From Eukaryota sp. TZLM1-RC (taxonomy: Eukaryota; Metamonada: BaSk clade): a stretch of 64,000 nt of DNA. The stretch lies in NCBI GenBank assembly GCA_040285825.1, contig JAUPSS010000007.1, positions 2,082,689-2,146,688 of the forward strand. Reading direction: 5' to 3'. A program made the translations under genes and the position numbers. The notes under the pieces are model-generated. The model was given only the letters and a program-made list of their open reading frames with translations. It ran no database searches and was not told the DNA's origin. Below are positions 13,174 to 24,992 of this stretch, piece by piece (position 1 is the stretch's first letter; each line of letters opens with the position of its first letter).

Positions 13174-16100
13174 TCACTTCCTAATTCTAGTACTGCGTCT
13201 AGGCCTCTTGTAAGGCGTAGAGTTATTGGAGGTACTTCTACGTTGACTAGTAGTACGTTTTCCAATTTTCTTGTTATTCCTACTGAACAACCTGTAAGCA
13301 GTTGAATGTTTAACTGAATGGAGAGGCTCTTTTGTTGTCTCACCGCCAAACCACTGAACAGTACAGAAACTACCTGAGTCAGAATTATATTCTGAGAGGA
13401 TTTTCTCTATAACATGTTTCTCAGCATCGCCTGCTGCGACTGCCTTTAGAAATTCGATATCCTCAGGGTTATCTGCGTTATAGATTTTGCAATCTTTCTT
13501 AGCAGCCTTTAATTCACTGGCAGTGATAAGATTCTTTAATAATAGAGTAGAGTTGGAAGGATGGTCTATTACTAAAAAGGGTCCGTTCCAAGATCCATGT
13601 AATTTATTATTCTGTTTGGTTTTACGTAGGACATAGTCACCAATATTAAATACTATAGAGCGCGAATTAGTATTGTCTACTGAAATCCGAGTATTTGATA
13701 ATTGATGACGCTCTGCTTCTTCCCTTTTTTCTTGGAGACGAGTATTTTTCATTTTAATATCGTCTAATAAAGGTATATTGGAATCAAATTTTGATAAGTT
13801 TCCTAATATGTTTGCAGGGTCCGATCTTGGACTAATCGAAGATCCAAACATTAGTTCGTAAGGTGTAAAACCTGTCTTTCTGCTTTTAGTGGAATTTATT
13901 AATAGTTGGGATATGGGTACATAAGTAGACCAATTTCCATAATCATTAAAATCTATTGATAATTTCCTCAAGCATTGTAGAACGTCTCTATGTTTTCGCT
14001 CTACGAGTCCATTACTTTCAGAGTAATGGGGTATTGAGTTACTCATCTCAATAGCTAATCTATTACACACTATCTTAAAAGTCTCGTTGGCGAACTCAGG
14101 ACCATTATCACTATGAATTAACATAGGTATGCCAAAAATTGCGCAAACGTTCCAAATCAAAGCGTCTGCGGTCTCTAAGGCATTGAGTTCCTTCAGAGGG
14201 ACCAAAATTGAATACCCAGTAAAAGAATCTACAAATACTAATAAGTATTTATTACCATCACTATCAGTATTCAGAGGTCCAATTGTGTCGACCTTTAATT
14301 TAGCAAAAGGACGATCTGCCCAAAGAACACCTGTGGAAGGTGTTTTTATTCTTTTAACTGGTGCCGTTTTTTGACAAGTTGGGCATCTTTTGATGTGGTT
14401 TATGAGGTCCTTTCTCATATTAGGCCAGAAAAAGTCGCTTTTGGACAGTTTATGTAGACTGTCGTTTTTGCTGGGGTGGCCTGATTGAACCAATCCATGC
14501 ATTTATAGTAGAGCCTGTTTTCTGAGGCTTTTTGGAATTAAGATTTTATTTATATTGTTTTTCCAAATTTGAGTATTTTCATCTAGAATTGCATTTTCAA
14601 ATAGAGGGTCATTGTTATTTTTAGCTATTTGTTGTTCAGATCTTATTTTAGAGAACCAAGAAGAAAAAATAAGTAAGTCATGGTGTCAACTTAGGGATGA
14701 AATTGATGGGATGTCTTCGAAGTCCGAATCAGAATCATCGTCTATTGAAGGTATCTCGTAATTCAAAAGTAAAGTATCTGGTATATTTATACTACATATA
14801 GAAGGAGTTTCCTCGTTTTGATCTAAATCAATATTCCTCGATAGCATATCTGCCCAGTGGTTATCTTCACCTGGTTCATGGACTATATCAAAGTCGAATT
14901 CAGATAGTATCGGCAGTCATCTCTTTACAATTCTGTTTTCCTCTGGGGCTGTGGCCAGGAATGCAATATTTTTGTGATCAGTGAAAATTGTTAGATGTCT
15001 AGTCAAAAGGTAGCTTTCTAAACAACTTTCAGTTAAAATCAGAAGAATTGCATATAATTCTTTCTGTAAAGTGGACCATTTTCTTTGTGTTTCTGTAAGT
15101 AATCTACTATAGAACGACAAAGGTTTCACTTTTCTTTTATTCAGCGGGGTTCCTGCAGGGGAGTATGGTTCAATTTCTTGCCAAATAACGCCTCCAACTG
15201 CTACATCTGATGCGTCAGTACTTATTAATACGCGCTTGCCCGGAGCTGGTAATTCAAGGGGCATGTGGTTAATTATTAAATCTTTTATTTGTTTGAAATA
15301 ATCATCATGCTCGTTGGTCCATTTCATTATTCTAGGTTTTCCTTTAATTAACTCATTAATTGGAGCTATTAATTCGGAAATACCTAGAAGCCAATCTCTA
15401 ATATAATTGATGGATCCTACCAATGAGCGGACTTCCTTCACTGATTTCGGTCTAGGGATTCTCATCAAGGCTTCTATCTTTTTCTTACTAATAAATCTAG
15501 TTTTATCCTGGAAGGTGCTTCCTAAGATGTCAATAGGGTGTTTGGAAGTTACGAATTTACAGTTACGTAAACCTATATTTACACGTCTATTTCTGGCGCA
15601 TTGGAGGACTCTTTGTAATCTCTTATAGAATTCATCGAAAGTTTGGAATATTTCCATCATTACGTTTTGAAAAACTGCTGGGAAGTTCTTTAATCCGAAG
15701 CAAGCTCTTTTAAACATAATTGACCTTCCAGGGATTGAGATTGATGTTTTCTCAATGTCCTTCTCAGCTACATTCATCTGCCAGAAAGCTTTTGGTAAAT
15801 CAAGGGTGGCTATGTAGTCTGCTCTACTTAAAAATTCTAAAATATCACTAATCCTAGGTAGATTAGGCTCTACTGAAATCGTGTGGGCATTAACTCTATC
15901 TTTACCACTAAAGTCTCCAGTTAACCTGGGTTTCTTGCCGTCAGGATATATAACTAAGACAATAGGAGAGCTGAATTTATAATTAGATTCAACTGCATAG
16001 CCCATTTCATTCAGTTCATCAAATATTTTGTTTGCTATTTCCATTTTGCTGGGATTTAATCGTCTAGCAGGTTTATGTACTATAGCATTCTCATCTCTAA

Positions 16101-19100
16101 AGGGGATTGTTAGAGGTTTACAATCGATTCCTTTTCTGTTTGGAGTTTCACTAAAAACATCGCTGAAAATTCCTAGTAGACTCGTTAATATTAATTTATT
16201 AATATCATCATCTAATTTTATCTCACAACCAGATCTAGTTAACTGCTCCTCAAAATCGGAAGGACTCGATGATTGGCAATCTAAGGTCCCAATCGAATGT
16301 TGAGCGATTCATGAGTCAAATTCAGATTCTGCATTTAACAAAGTACTGTGTTCTTTGTCTAATCTCATGAAAAGACCATCATCTGTCTGAAGCCTAAGTA
16401 TTTTTGACATGTCTATCCCTATTAATAGTTTGTTCGAACCCGGGATTATGGGAAGAGTATGTCTATAATGTACCTGGTGCGCAGTGCTTCCTACGTTGAA
16501 CGACAGAATACCATTTGCACTCCCTAGCGATTTACTTGATACGTTATTGGCTGGTAAGAACTCAATTGTATCATCTCTATTAATTGACATGTTGCATTTG
16601 TTAGCCAAATCTTCTGTTATAACCGAACAAAACGCTGCCGAATCAATGGTTGCAATCATTTTTATATTATTTATTAAAATCTCCAATCTTAGAAATGGAG
16701 AACACTGGGATCTGATGTGGTTTTCACTAACCGTAGAATTTATACCAAAAATACTATTGATATCAGAGCTGGGTTTGTGGAATTGTAGAGGATTTAGTAA
16801 GAATTGTTGAGCTGTTGGGGAGTTGTTGACTGGGTTTCCGAAATCGGCAATTAATTGATTATGATTGATTGCGTTGATTTGTTGCCGATTGGGAAAGTTC
16901 CTGTGTTTCTGACCCTGTTGCTGAAACGGTCAATCCGTCTGTGAGAGGTCATGCTCGAACTAGCTGACACGTTCTCAGAAGGGGATGATGTTGATGATGT
17001 TTCATCTTGTGTGTTTATGTAATAAATAGGTCTATACTGACCTCTACCTTTATGTCCTCTAAAATGGCCACCTCGACCCCTACCTCTAAACCTAGATACA
17101 CATCTACCACGGCCACCTCGGCCTCTAACTACGCTGCCACTTCTCGCAGGCTGATCAGCCTCGCCGATCTTAAACCTTAATTCTTTTGGTACCTTGCTCC
17201 TGGTACAGCGGGGGTCTTTACATTCAAAAACCGTGTGACCAATAGAGTCATTTTCTTCGGTGACGTTGCAGAATGTACAAAACTTAGATCCCTCCCGTTC
17301 ACGTCTTTCTGGGACATATTTGTTTTGGGGAGTTCCTTTGGATCCGCCTCCCGAGCGACGTTTAGCACCTGGACCAGATGGAATTGCTCCTCTAGAGTAC
17401 GTTCTCATGGTCGAAAGGCCTAATGGAATATCTTCTTATCTTTCAGCTTGTTTTCTCAAAAGTTCCATGGTGTGCCTATTTCCTGTTGTTTGGCACCAAG
17501 CTAAAAAGTGTCTTCTGGTGGTCTAAATCAGGTTTTACAAAGTTGTACCTGTTGAAGGGTCCCAGAGATCTTCTCTTGTCCAATGGCTTGCCAGCTCTTT
17601 GGTAATGGCGGAATTATCTATACCCAAGCGAAAGTATTCTGCAATGAGGGCGGGTGAGAGGGTTATTAAACCGCTGCTTCCCCTAATTGATACAGATATA
17701 GAGTGATCAACCATGTAAGTGGTCATCCTGAGGACGTCTCCAAAATCTTCGAACCTACCAAATTCGTTGTCCGCATCCATTTTGTTGTGGATGTTTCTCC
17801 AATTAATACAAGGTTTTGCTAGGGCAGAGCAAGCCTCATGATATGAGGTAAATTGTGTCCTGCGTAGCAGAAACACCATTAGATCTGCGTCTGAGAAGTC
17901 CGGTCTCAGAAGTCCTTGGCCTTGCCATCTAGAGATGAGATGGGGGTCAACCATGCTTGATAAGCCGGACGGACAAGTACTAATCATCATACTTCTAAAC
18001 AAGTCATAATGATGAATAGGAGGTCCCAGACGTTTCGTCAGTTGTGGATCGATCCTTAAAAGTGGCTGCTTCATGTCCCTATCGATTTCTTCTCTGATGT
18101 GAGATGGGAGTGATGATAACAACTCAGGGGTAATCTGGGTCTTTCCTTCGCCAAATATTTGGGTTGCTATCAACATAGCACGAGACCAATCAGATTGACC
18201 AGGGGCTTGGAAGCTTCTATAAGCTATCTTACATCCGTATTTATCCCATGTTTGGAACTTGAGGAGGAAGGAGACGAGACACATCTTGTTGAGTGGGTCT
18301 TTCTCAGATAGGTGAGGAGCTTTGTATTCAGCTGACCTAGGCTGAGAGTCCACATGTCTCTGAAGACTACTCGCTATACTCATGTCCAATATATTTCTTG
18401 AAGCTTGGAGGTCTTCCAAACGGAGAGGCTCCTCAGAAGAAACTCTTCTACGAGGGGGTTGAGGAGGAGGTGTTTCATCTAAACTAGGTCCTCTCAACTC
18501 GACTTCGTCTTCTGATGCACTAGTGAGCATAGGTTGGGAGGAACTTGATGGTTCCTGAACCACTCTGGTAGTTCTGTTTACTCGTTTTGTTACATCTACT
18601 GTTGGGATGTGGTCAAAAAGTACATCGATAGAACAGACTTGTACCGGTTGCTCCCTTTCTGATATTAGGGGGGCAATTACTGGAAGTTTAGGTCTCTGGT
18701 GGAGCTCTGTTGATTGATCGCCCGCGACCAAGAATCTGAACTTCTTCTTCCTTGTTGTAGATTCCCCGAATTGCTGAATAAAGTTATTTGGGCGGCTCCT
18801 GAATGTGGATACGCTTGAAATTTCCGTAAGTATATTGTTTAGGGCGTCCGCGTCAAAGAAGTCGCTGACGGGATCCAACTTACTTGGATTTGTGCTGTCT
18901 GCTTGTTCCATGTATTCTCTGAAACAAGTAGGAGCCCCATCCTCTACCTCTGAGTAGTTATGGATGATCGTATCAAAGTACGAGTCCATCCATGCCGGTA
19001 ATTTGGTTTCCAGGATGTCGTCGGTATCGGTTCTGCTCCTTCGTTCGATGGCTAAGAACCTGATCCTTCTCCCGAACTGATCTAAATGAATGGCTTCCCA

Positions 19101-19767
19101 ATCAGGCCTATCTTTGATAGGTTTTGCCAGAATCACATGGATCTCTCTGTCCATACCGGTTATCCTAGGACGGCGTTCTGCCCCGCGTCCATAGGTCTCT
19201 CTACTCAAAGTGTCCAACGCGTTAATGAGTTCTCTTCTCTCATTTTGAGGGAATTCGTAGACTCTATTAGGGTCCCCTTTATGGCCCAGAGTCTGGAATC
19301 CCACATTTCTACCAGATTTTGATATTTGTTTCCAAAGGGGAGGGAGCTGCTCGAACAGACAGTAATCTGTTGGTTCAAGGTGAGCTTCCGCGTCCTTCGT
19401 TATCTGTTGGCGAAGTTCTTTCTCTTCGTCGTCCATTTCTTCTAAGACGGACTGAAGTTCTTCGTATTCCTTCAGAACAAACGAAGTATCTGAGCTTGAC
19501 CCAACATTTTTGTCTTTAGGTGAGGAGAGGGGTGGTCCCGTTCCTGAAACTTTCTCTGGTTTGTTGGACTTGGAAGAGGCGGGAGGTGGTTCCGTGCCTG
19601 GTTTCTTTGGTTTCTTTTGAGGGGGATGGGGGGGAGGGTGGTCTCAAGCCCGAATCCTCACTCTTTACTTCTTCTCCTATTGTTGTGAATGTATTATATG
19701 CATCTCTGTCGTGCTGTTGCATGAAAATCTTAAAAGAGTCAGTGTCCTGGCCAGGAGAGACTGACAT
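13174..19767 (-). pseudogene. Gag-Pol of Gypsy copy 3, multiply inactivated
   Basis: Gag begins at ATG 19767, and the main gag frame runs 19436-17535. It shares with copy 2 the gag TAA/TAG pair, the TGA after protease, the TGA after RNase H, the spacer TGA and the 48-bp deletion of the RT YIDD box (junction near 15643). Private damage includes a one-base loss near 16900 after the Arg/Gly-rich region, an in-frame TAA at about 14503 before the integrase zinc finger, and a 3-bp deletion in gag. Integrase and the chromodomain-like tail are complete (13174-14502), ending in a basic stretch. The shared lesions show that copies 2 and 3 descend from one already dead copy. Confidence 0.92.
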
Positions 19768-19848
19768 GATATCTGCTGAAGATATCCTCTGAATGAAAAG
19801 CTGTAAGTTATTAAATAATTAATTAATTATTGTATAACCAATAATTAT

Positions 19849-19917
19849 TGTTGCCTTAGGTTGAGATACAGATAATTTATTTTCTATTCATATTATAAAA
19901 GCCTAAGGGCGCCAACA
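19849..19917 (-). repeat. 5' LTR of Gypsy copy 3 (69 bp, internal deletion)
   Basis: It matches the 81-bp LTR but lacks 12 bp between two GGTTG repeats, a simple slippage-type deletion. Ends are TGTTG/CAACA in the reverse orientation. The differing length from the inner LTR shows the two have diverged since insertion. Confidence 0.82.
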
Positions 19918-19924
19918 TTTTCCG

Positions 19925-22400
19925 TAAAAATACCTCAAGAAACACATCCGTCAAAATGCAATGAATTTGCTTTTTGTTTTTAAAAGATTTTTGGATCAAT
20001 CATGTAAGGGAAAGTATGCTATCAATATTCTTTGGAAATTTTTTTTCTTTTGTCCTCCTTTTGAACAAAATTTCGTCAATAGTTCCGAAGCTTGAACTAA
20101 TATAGCACCGAAAAAACAGTCATCTGAGAAATTAAGTAGAATTTTTGAAGACAAATGCTTTGATAACAAATGGTCTAGGGCTTTGTCTACTTTAAGTCCC
20201 GGAGTTAAATCTCCCAACAATCAAAATACTATGGACAAAATGAAAACACTTCATCCTTTGGAGACCCTATAATGGATCAAAATTTTTACGGAACTTACTG
20301 GGAAAATTATCCATTTATGGCATCAGAAGTATTTTCGGTGATAAAAAAGGGACCACGTGGTAAGTCTGCCAGGCTTTCTGGTATTTCCATTGATCATATA
20401 AAAGCCGCTATTTCATCAGAGGATTGTCTTGTTTTATTAACCAAATTTTTCAACAGAATATTGACTGGTCAACTCAAATATCCAGAAGAATCAAGAAGTT
20501 CTCGTTTGACTGCACTTGTCAAAAATTCAAAAATGGATGTTCGTCCTATTGCAGTCTCTGAGAGCTTACAAAATATTTTTTCTGCTTGTTGCTTAAGCAG
20601 GTTCAATGAAATAGCAAAGACCATTTTATTACCCTTTCAATATGGAATTAATACTACTGATGGAGTTTCTTTAGCGATATTTGCTACAGATGTATTATTT
20701 CGCCAAAATGAATCCAATGTTTGTATGTCATTGGATTTTAGTAATGCATTCAATTCACTCAGTCGTCACAGTATCCATAGTGCTTTGTTGCACTATATGC
20801 CGGAATTAATGCCGTATTTTCAATCAACATATAGCACAAATTCTAATTTACATTTTGGTAATTCCATTTTGAGTTCATCAAGTGGTGTAAAGCAAGGAGA
20901 TCCGTTAGGACCTCTTTTGTTTTGTTTGGCCATTCATCCTATTTTATTACAAATTCAAGAGACATTTCCTTCGCTGAAAATGATTGCATATATGGATGAT
21001 GTTGTTCTCATTGGTGATTTAAATATTGTGAAACAAGCAACTGTATGTTTTAAAGAATTATTTACCAAAATTGGTCTCCGACTTAATTTACTTAAATGTG
21101 TTTTGTTATCCAATTCTCCAGTTTCTACAATAGTTGATGGCATATAAATTCAAGTCAAATTATATTCAATTGATGATATTCGTCATTTGGGTTCGTTTTT
21201 AGGAAATAATGATGAAATTACCACAAAATTGTCTGAAAAGTTGGACTCAATTTGAGATATAATTGACCAAATGATGACTTCAGATATACAGAAACATATC
21301 AAATTTACCATTATAAGACTGTGTTCTAGTTCCAACTTCAATCATATATTTCGATCTACAAATCCTCTCGTCACTAGGCCTTTGGCTCAAAAGTTTAATG
21401 AGTTACGTGCAAAAGTTTTGTCACAATTACTGGGATGTAAAATGTTCCAAATTCCAGACCATGCTTATCTTAGTCCACATTATGGCGGTTTAGGTTGGAT
21501 GAAGGCTTCTATTCTTACTGCGTGTGCTTTTATTGGTGGATGCAGAAATGCAATCTTTGAGTTTTCCGAAAGATTTGCAGATTGGGAAGATTGGTTGATG
21601 GCAACGCAAAGTTCCACTGTTTTTACATTAAATCAAGAAATTTCAAAAATTGATGTAGAAAAATGGGGTCGATGTTTTCCCCAATCATTTAATGGCAATA
21701 TTCCAGAAAAAAATGTTTTAAATTTGAAGAACACTCTTCGAACATTACAGAAACGATTGACTGGAATGTATGAAAAAGATCTTTATAATAATATATGCAG
21801 CTCGGCTGTTTTAAATCAAAATTTTCACTCACTGTTATTGGAAAACGGTTTTTGTGAAAACAAGTCGTCAGATTCTTCACTTTTTGTAACCATTGTAACA
21901 CGAAGATTTGGATTGTGTGCCGCTAATGAGCATTTGTAACAAAAATGAGATTATATTTGAACATTCCCATTAATCAATTATTATCAAAAGAAAAATGATT
22001 CACAGACGAAAACTTAATCCTATGGCTGCTCTGGATTTTAAAGCAAAAGAGAAAAAAAGAAAATATGATAAAGATATTGAAGAGGCTAATGTCGATAGAA
22101 ATACACAGCTGGTTTTTATTGCTATCCCATTTTCGATAAATGGAAGATTATGAGTTGAAGCAGAAACTTTTTTGAATGACTTTCAAAAAATGGTGCAAGA
22201 AAAAACAATGAAAAGATTTGATATTTTTTATGGCGTTCACGGATTCAATTTGCCATTATTAATAGATTACCTCGGTTTTTTAATCGAATTAGAGAAGCTT
22301 TAGCTAGACAGCAAGCAGATCAAGACTTTGTAGAGGAAATCTTGGTTTAATGATGGTCGTCCCATTAGTTATGAGTTAATTTAATTAAGTGTGGATGTTC
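19925..22400 (+). mobile_element. Non-LTR retrotransposon, decayed copy 1, 5'-truncated
   Basis: It aligns along its length with the intact copy at 62390-64000, starting at the codons for IPQEIHP. Its 3' end, ...AATTCAATAAATA-like, recurs at 53740-53940. After RT, the region 22000-22330 encodes a KKRKY...IPF...E.E.F segment resembling the C-terminal restriction-like endonuclease region of R2/CRE/NeSL-type elements. That clade call is an inference from motif order. No APE-type endonuclease was seen. The 3' end abuts a Fanzor-derived scrap. Confidence 0.82.
20272..21939 (+). pseudogene. Non-LTR retrotransposon reverse transcriptase, broken
   Basis: The RT fingers-palm are open from 20272 to 21147. 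They include RPIAVSE, the DFSNAFNSL block (catalytic Asp), the GVKQGDPLGP block and the catalytic box AYMDD near 20985-21000. An in-frame TAA ends this stretch at 21145-21147, where the intact copy has GAA. A second nonsense (TGA near 21253) precedes an open thumb/linker ORF to 21939. Upstream, 19925-20270 is homologous but frameshifted. Downstream, the endonuclease region has further stops. It is not functional. Confidence 0.88.
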
Positions 22401-22404
22401 AATA

Positions 22405-22703
22405 AATAGTAGTTTTATTCTTAGCATCTTTTTTACCATAATCACTCATTAGTATTGAACTGTCTTTTGGGTTACTAAATTGCTGCACAAGATTTTTCAA
22501 CAACCAACTTTCAGTCTTTTGGTTGTGAATAACAGCTTGCATTTTATGAATGCTTCCACAAGTCAAGACTGTAAAAGTCAATTGTCAAAAAAACTTGCCG
22601 AAGTTTGGCAACCACAAAGTTGGAAAAATTTATAAAAGTTGCTGAATTGGTGGCAAACGCAAATAATTCGGTGTTTGCATCTTCGATTGTCATTTCGTGA
22701 TGT
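22405..22703 (-). pseudogene. Fragment of a Fanzor A-type protein
   Basis: Minus-strand translation matches residues about 800-890 of the intact Fanzor A (38311-38580), including MTIEDANTEL, the DFYS block and GDYGKK. A frameshift lies near 22570. Only this internal slice, between RuvC-I and RuvC-II, is present. One end is cut by the 3' end of the non-LTR element; the other stops at the start of the next gene. It shows that the Fanzor A family has or had more than one copy in the genome. Confidence 0.85.
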
Positions 22704-23944
22704 GTGGATTGTTTTCCAACATCGACATCTCGCAAGTAAAAAGCTATAGGCCGAAACCAAAACGCTCCTACTTCGATAAATACACGTTTGGTGATCTGTC
22801 CAAAGTCAAACAATTTATTCCACGTCCTTCCTGCATTGATTTTTCTTGTGACATTTCTGACATGCAAGCACTTCTGCGGAAGCTCACTCATGATACAGAG
22901 TCACTTACAACTTTTCTTCACTCCGTCAGCACCTCCGTACTCACTGATGAAGACCTGCTGAAAGTTTTCTCAGCTATTCTATCACCTGCAATCTCAAAGT
23001 CCTTCAAACTTCCTATCATTGCTTCGATGTACCCAGCCCTCAGTTGTCATTTTGATAAGGGTATTGCCTGTAAAACTCTCCTGTTCTCTACAATTTCCAA
23101 TACTCTCTCTTATGTATCTACTCCCGATACCTCTCTTCATGCACCTATTCTCGCCCTCTTGATCAACCTCACTAATGATAGAGAAAACTTTGCTTTCCCC
23201 GATGAAGGTTTATTCTGGTCAGAATTTTCTAGACTAGTTTATCTTTATTATAAGCATAATCCAACAAACCTACATTCAATACTGAAGCCACTTGAAGAAT
23301 TGGTCATCAAAGCTCCTATCAATCACATAGAGCCTTTTAGTAGTCTCTTTAGGTCTTTTTTTGGGTTGTTGGTCTTCCGTAATATGGATAAGGAAAAATT
23401 AAAGTTGAATTCCAAAATATCACTCAAAATAACTGATTTTCTTTATCTTAAACCTCAGCTATTAATAATTACTAAATTTTTGGAAATCTTCGTAGATGAA
23501 AGTTATTCCAATTTTATATCAAAAGAACACAGGTTGGTTTTAAATTCAAAGTTGCCAGATCTGCTTTCATTTTTGATTGGCCAAAAGTTCTTTACAAACC
23601 AATCTTTTAATTTCAATTTTTGGAAGTACGTTACTAATGAAAAAATTTCTCTTTACCCTGATTCTTTTGGTTTTTTGGTCTATTCGATATATATTAATGG
23701 ACAATTGTCAACAAATCTTGAATTAATTGAGGAGTATTTTGATAATGTTTACCAAGAATATCTAAATGATGAAATTGAGTCATCAGCAGTCAATCAATCA
23801 CTCGAATATTTGATTGACGTTTTTTTAACTCTTTCCCTAAAAAAACAATTCAAATCAGTGTTTTCTATGTTTGGTCGACACTTGTATAGCAAATATAATT
23901 CAAATTCTTACCCCAAACTTTTATTTTTCGAAACCAATAAATAA
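22700..23944 (+). CDS. Hypothetical protein, 414 aa, helical
   Basis: Not recognised. The ORF opens at ATG 22700 (residues MCGLFSNIDIS) and ends with TAA at 23942. The protein is rich in Leu, Ser, Phe and Asn, with long predicted-helical stretches and no obvious membrane segment or zinc site. The N-terminus has a basic patch (RPKPKRSYFDKY). The ATG coincides with the edge of the Fanzor scrap, so the true start or promoter may have been altered by that insertion. It converges with the next gene, 39 bp between stops. A HEAT/ARM-like solenoid is possible but only a guess. Confidence 0.6.
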   Translation: MCGLFSNIDISQVKSYRPKPKRSYFDKYTFGDLSKVKQFIPRPSCIDFSCDISDMQALLRKLTHDTESLTTFLHSVSTSVLTDEDLLKVFSAILSPAISKSFKLPIIASMYPALSCHFDKGIACKTLLFSTISNTLSYVSTPDTSLHAPILALLINLTNDRENFAFPDEGLFWSEFSRLVYLYYKHNPTNLHSILKPLEELVIKAPINHIEPFSSLFRSFFGLLVFRNMDKEKLKLNSKISLKITDFLYLKPQLLIITKFLEIFVDESYSNFISKEHRLVLNSKLPDLLSFLIGQKFFTNQSFNFNFWKYVTNEKISLYPDSFGFLVYSIYINGQLSTNLELIEEYFDNVYQEYLNDEIESSAVNQSLEYLIDVFLTLSLKKQFKSVFSMFGRHLYSKYNSNSYPKLLFFETNK

Positions 23945-23983
23945 TTTTTTTCCAAAATTTTATTATATATATCTTACATAAAC

Positions 23984-24457
23984 CTAGTCATTTTGGGTAA
24001 AAAGGCCTTCAGTGTTTTCACCAGCTTCCTCCAACTCAGATATTATACACTGTGCCAGTTCTAGCCTCTGGGCACGGAGATGAGCAGCTCTGTCGTATAA
24101 CCTTATGAGAGCGAGATGGGCGTTGTGGAGGGCTTGGTTATACTTTTCCTTGGCAGTGGAGAGCTCTTCGTTTAGGACTTGTATTTCTGGCCAAGCATCA
24201 GCAGCCATAGTAGCAGCGTATTGTTCAAGCAAGGGAGTCTGTTGATAAGGCTTGTATACAGCGATAGTACGACGGTATTCATCGAGAAACAGAAGTTGTG
24301 CAAAATCTTTCTTTGAATCGGCTACCAGTTGTCGCAGGAAGCGTCTTGTAAGAATTTTGATGTCTGCAACAGAGAAGAGGTTACCATTTTCAATACATGA
24401 TTCTAGCACCTCTCTAAGATCTGAGATGGGAATGTGTTCGACAGAAGAAGAGTCCAT
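23984..24457 (-). CDS. Hypothetical small helical protein, 157 aa
   Basis: Not recognised. ATG 24457 to TAG 23984. Residues about 85-145 are strongly helical with heptad-like Leu/Ala spacing (LNEELSTAKEKYNQAL onward), so a short coiled coil is likely. It is acidic at both ends. It has normal composition, a clean start and stop, and lies tail to tail with the 414-aa gene, so a real host gene is more likely than a chance ORF. Confidence 0.6.
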   Translation of the reverse strand: MDSSSVEHIPISDLREVLESCIENGNLFSVADIKILTRRFLRQLVADSKKDFAQLLFLDEYRRTIAVYKPYQQTPLLEQYAATMAADAWPEIQVLNEELSTAKEKYNQALHNAHLALIRLYDRAAHLRAQRLELAQCIISELEEAGENTEGLFTQND

Positions 24458-24983
24458 TTCTTCAGATATAGGCTATACTAAAGTGGAAGGAAGCTGCTTC
24501 AGGATGAATGGACAAGGTTCTTTTTCAATTTGATTCACCCTCACCACTAACAAATATCAACATTTGCCAATGATATACATCAAACAACAAAACGTTACGC
24601 ACAGTGCTTAGATTACTAAAGTTCAACTTTGTTGTACTTGTAGTTTAACTCTTTTAACAGTCCTGAATGGCTGAGTCTAGTTTATTAAAAAAACAGAAAA
24701 TACAGTAACTGTGATACTTTCTGGGTCACCAGTGTCAAGGAACATTCCTTGACATTGGGAAGAATTAAAATCAAGGCCATCAATGTGTTTGTCTCTATTT
24801 TGTATTTGTTTTGCATTAACCTCATATTCTTTCAGGCCCGATTCTGAAGTGATTATATAACTTTGTTTAGTCTTCCATCAGTCAACATACCAAACCTGAT
24901 GTTCTTTGATTCTTGTAAATTTCTTTGCTTCAGTGGTTATACGAAACAGTGTATTTTTTCGAAGTTGATGGTATAGGTTATAA
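24458..24983. other. Spacer with no recognised gene
   Basis: About 525 bp, AT-rich. I see no ORF with protein-like composition, no tRNA-like box and no transposon end. It should hold the promoter of the 157-aa gene at its left end. Confidence 0.4.
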
Positions 24984-24992
24984 ATAATTTTA
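24984..24992. repeat. MULE target-site duplication, left
   Basis: ATAATTTTA occurs directly outside the element here and again at 27059-27067. Nine bases is the normal duplication length for Mutator-like elements. Confidence 0.85.

Larger units (their letters stand above)
12981..19917 (-). mobile_element. Ty3/Gypsy retrotransposon, copy 3, with both LTRs
   Basis: Complete in outline: LTR (19849-19917), leader, gag-pol, polypurine tract and LTR (12981-13061). The outer edge at 19917 abuts non-LTR retrotransposon sequence, which begins a few bases later in mid-ORF. The array may have inserted into that element, with the element's 5' part beyond the left edge of the window. Confidence 0.9.

Noticed and set aside
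22544-22891. 115-aa minus-strand ORF as a gene
   Set aside because: Its second half is the Fanzor A scrap and its first half is antisense to the 414-aa gene.
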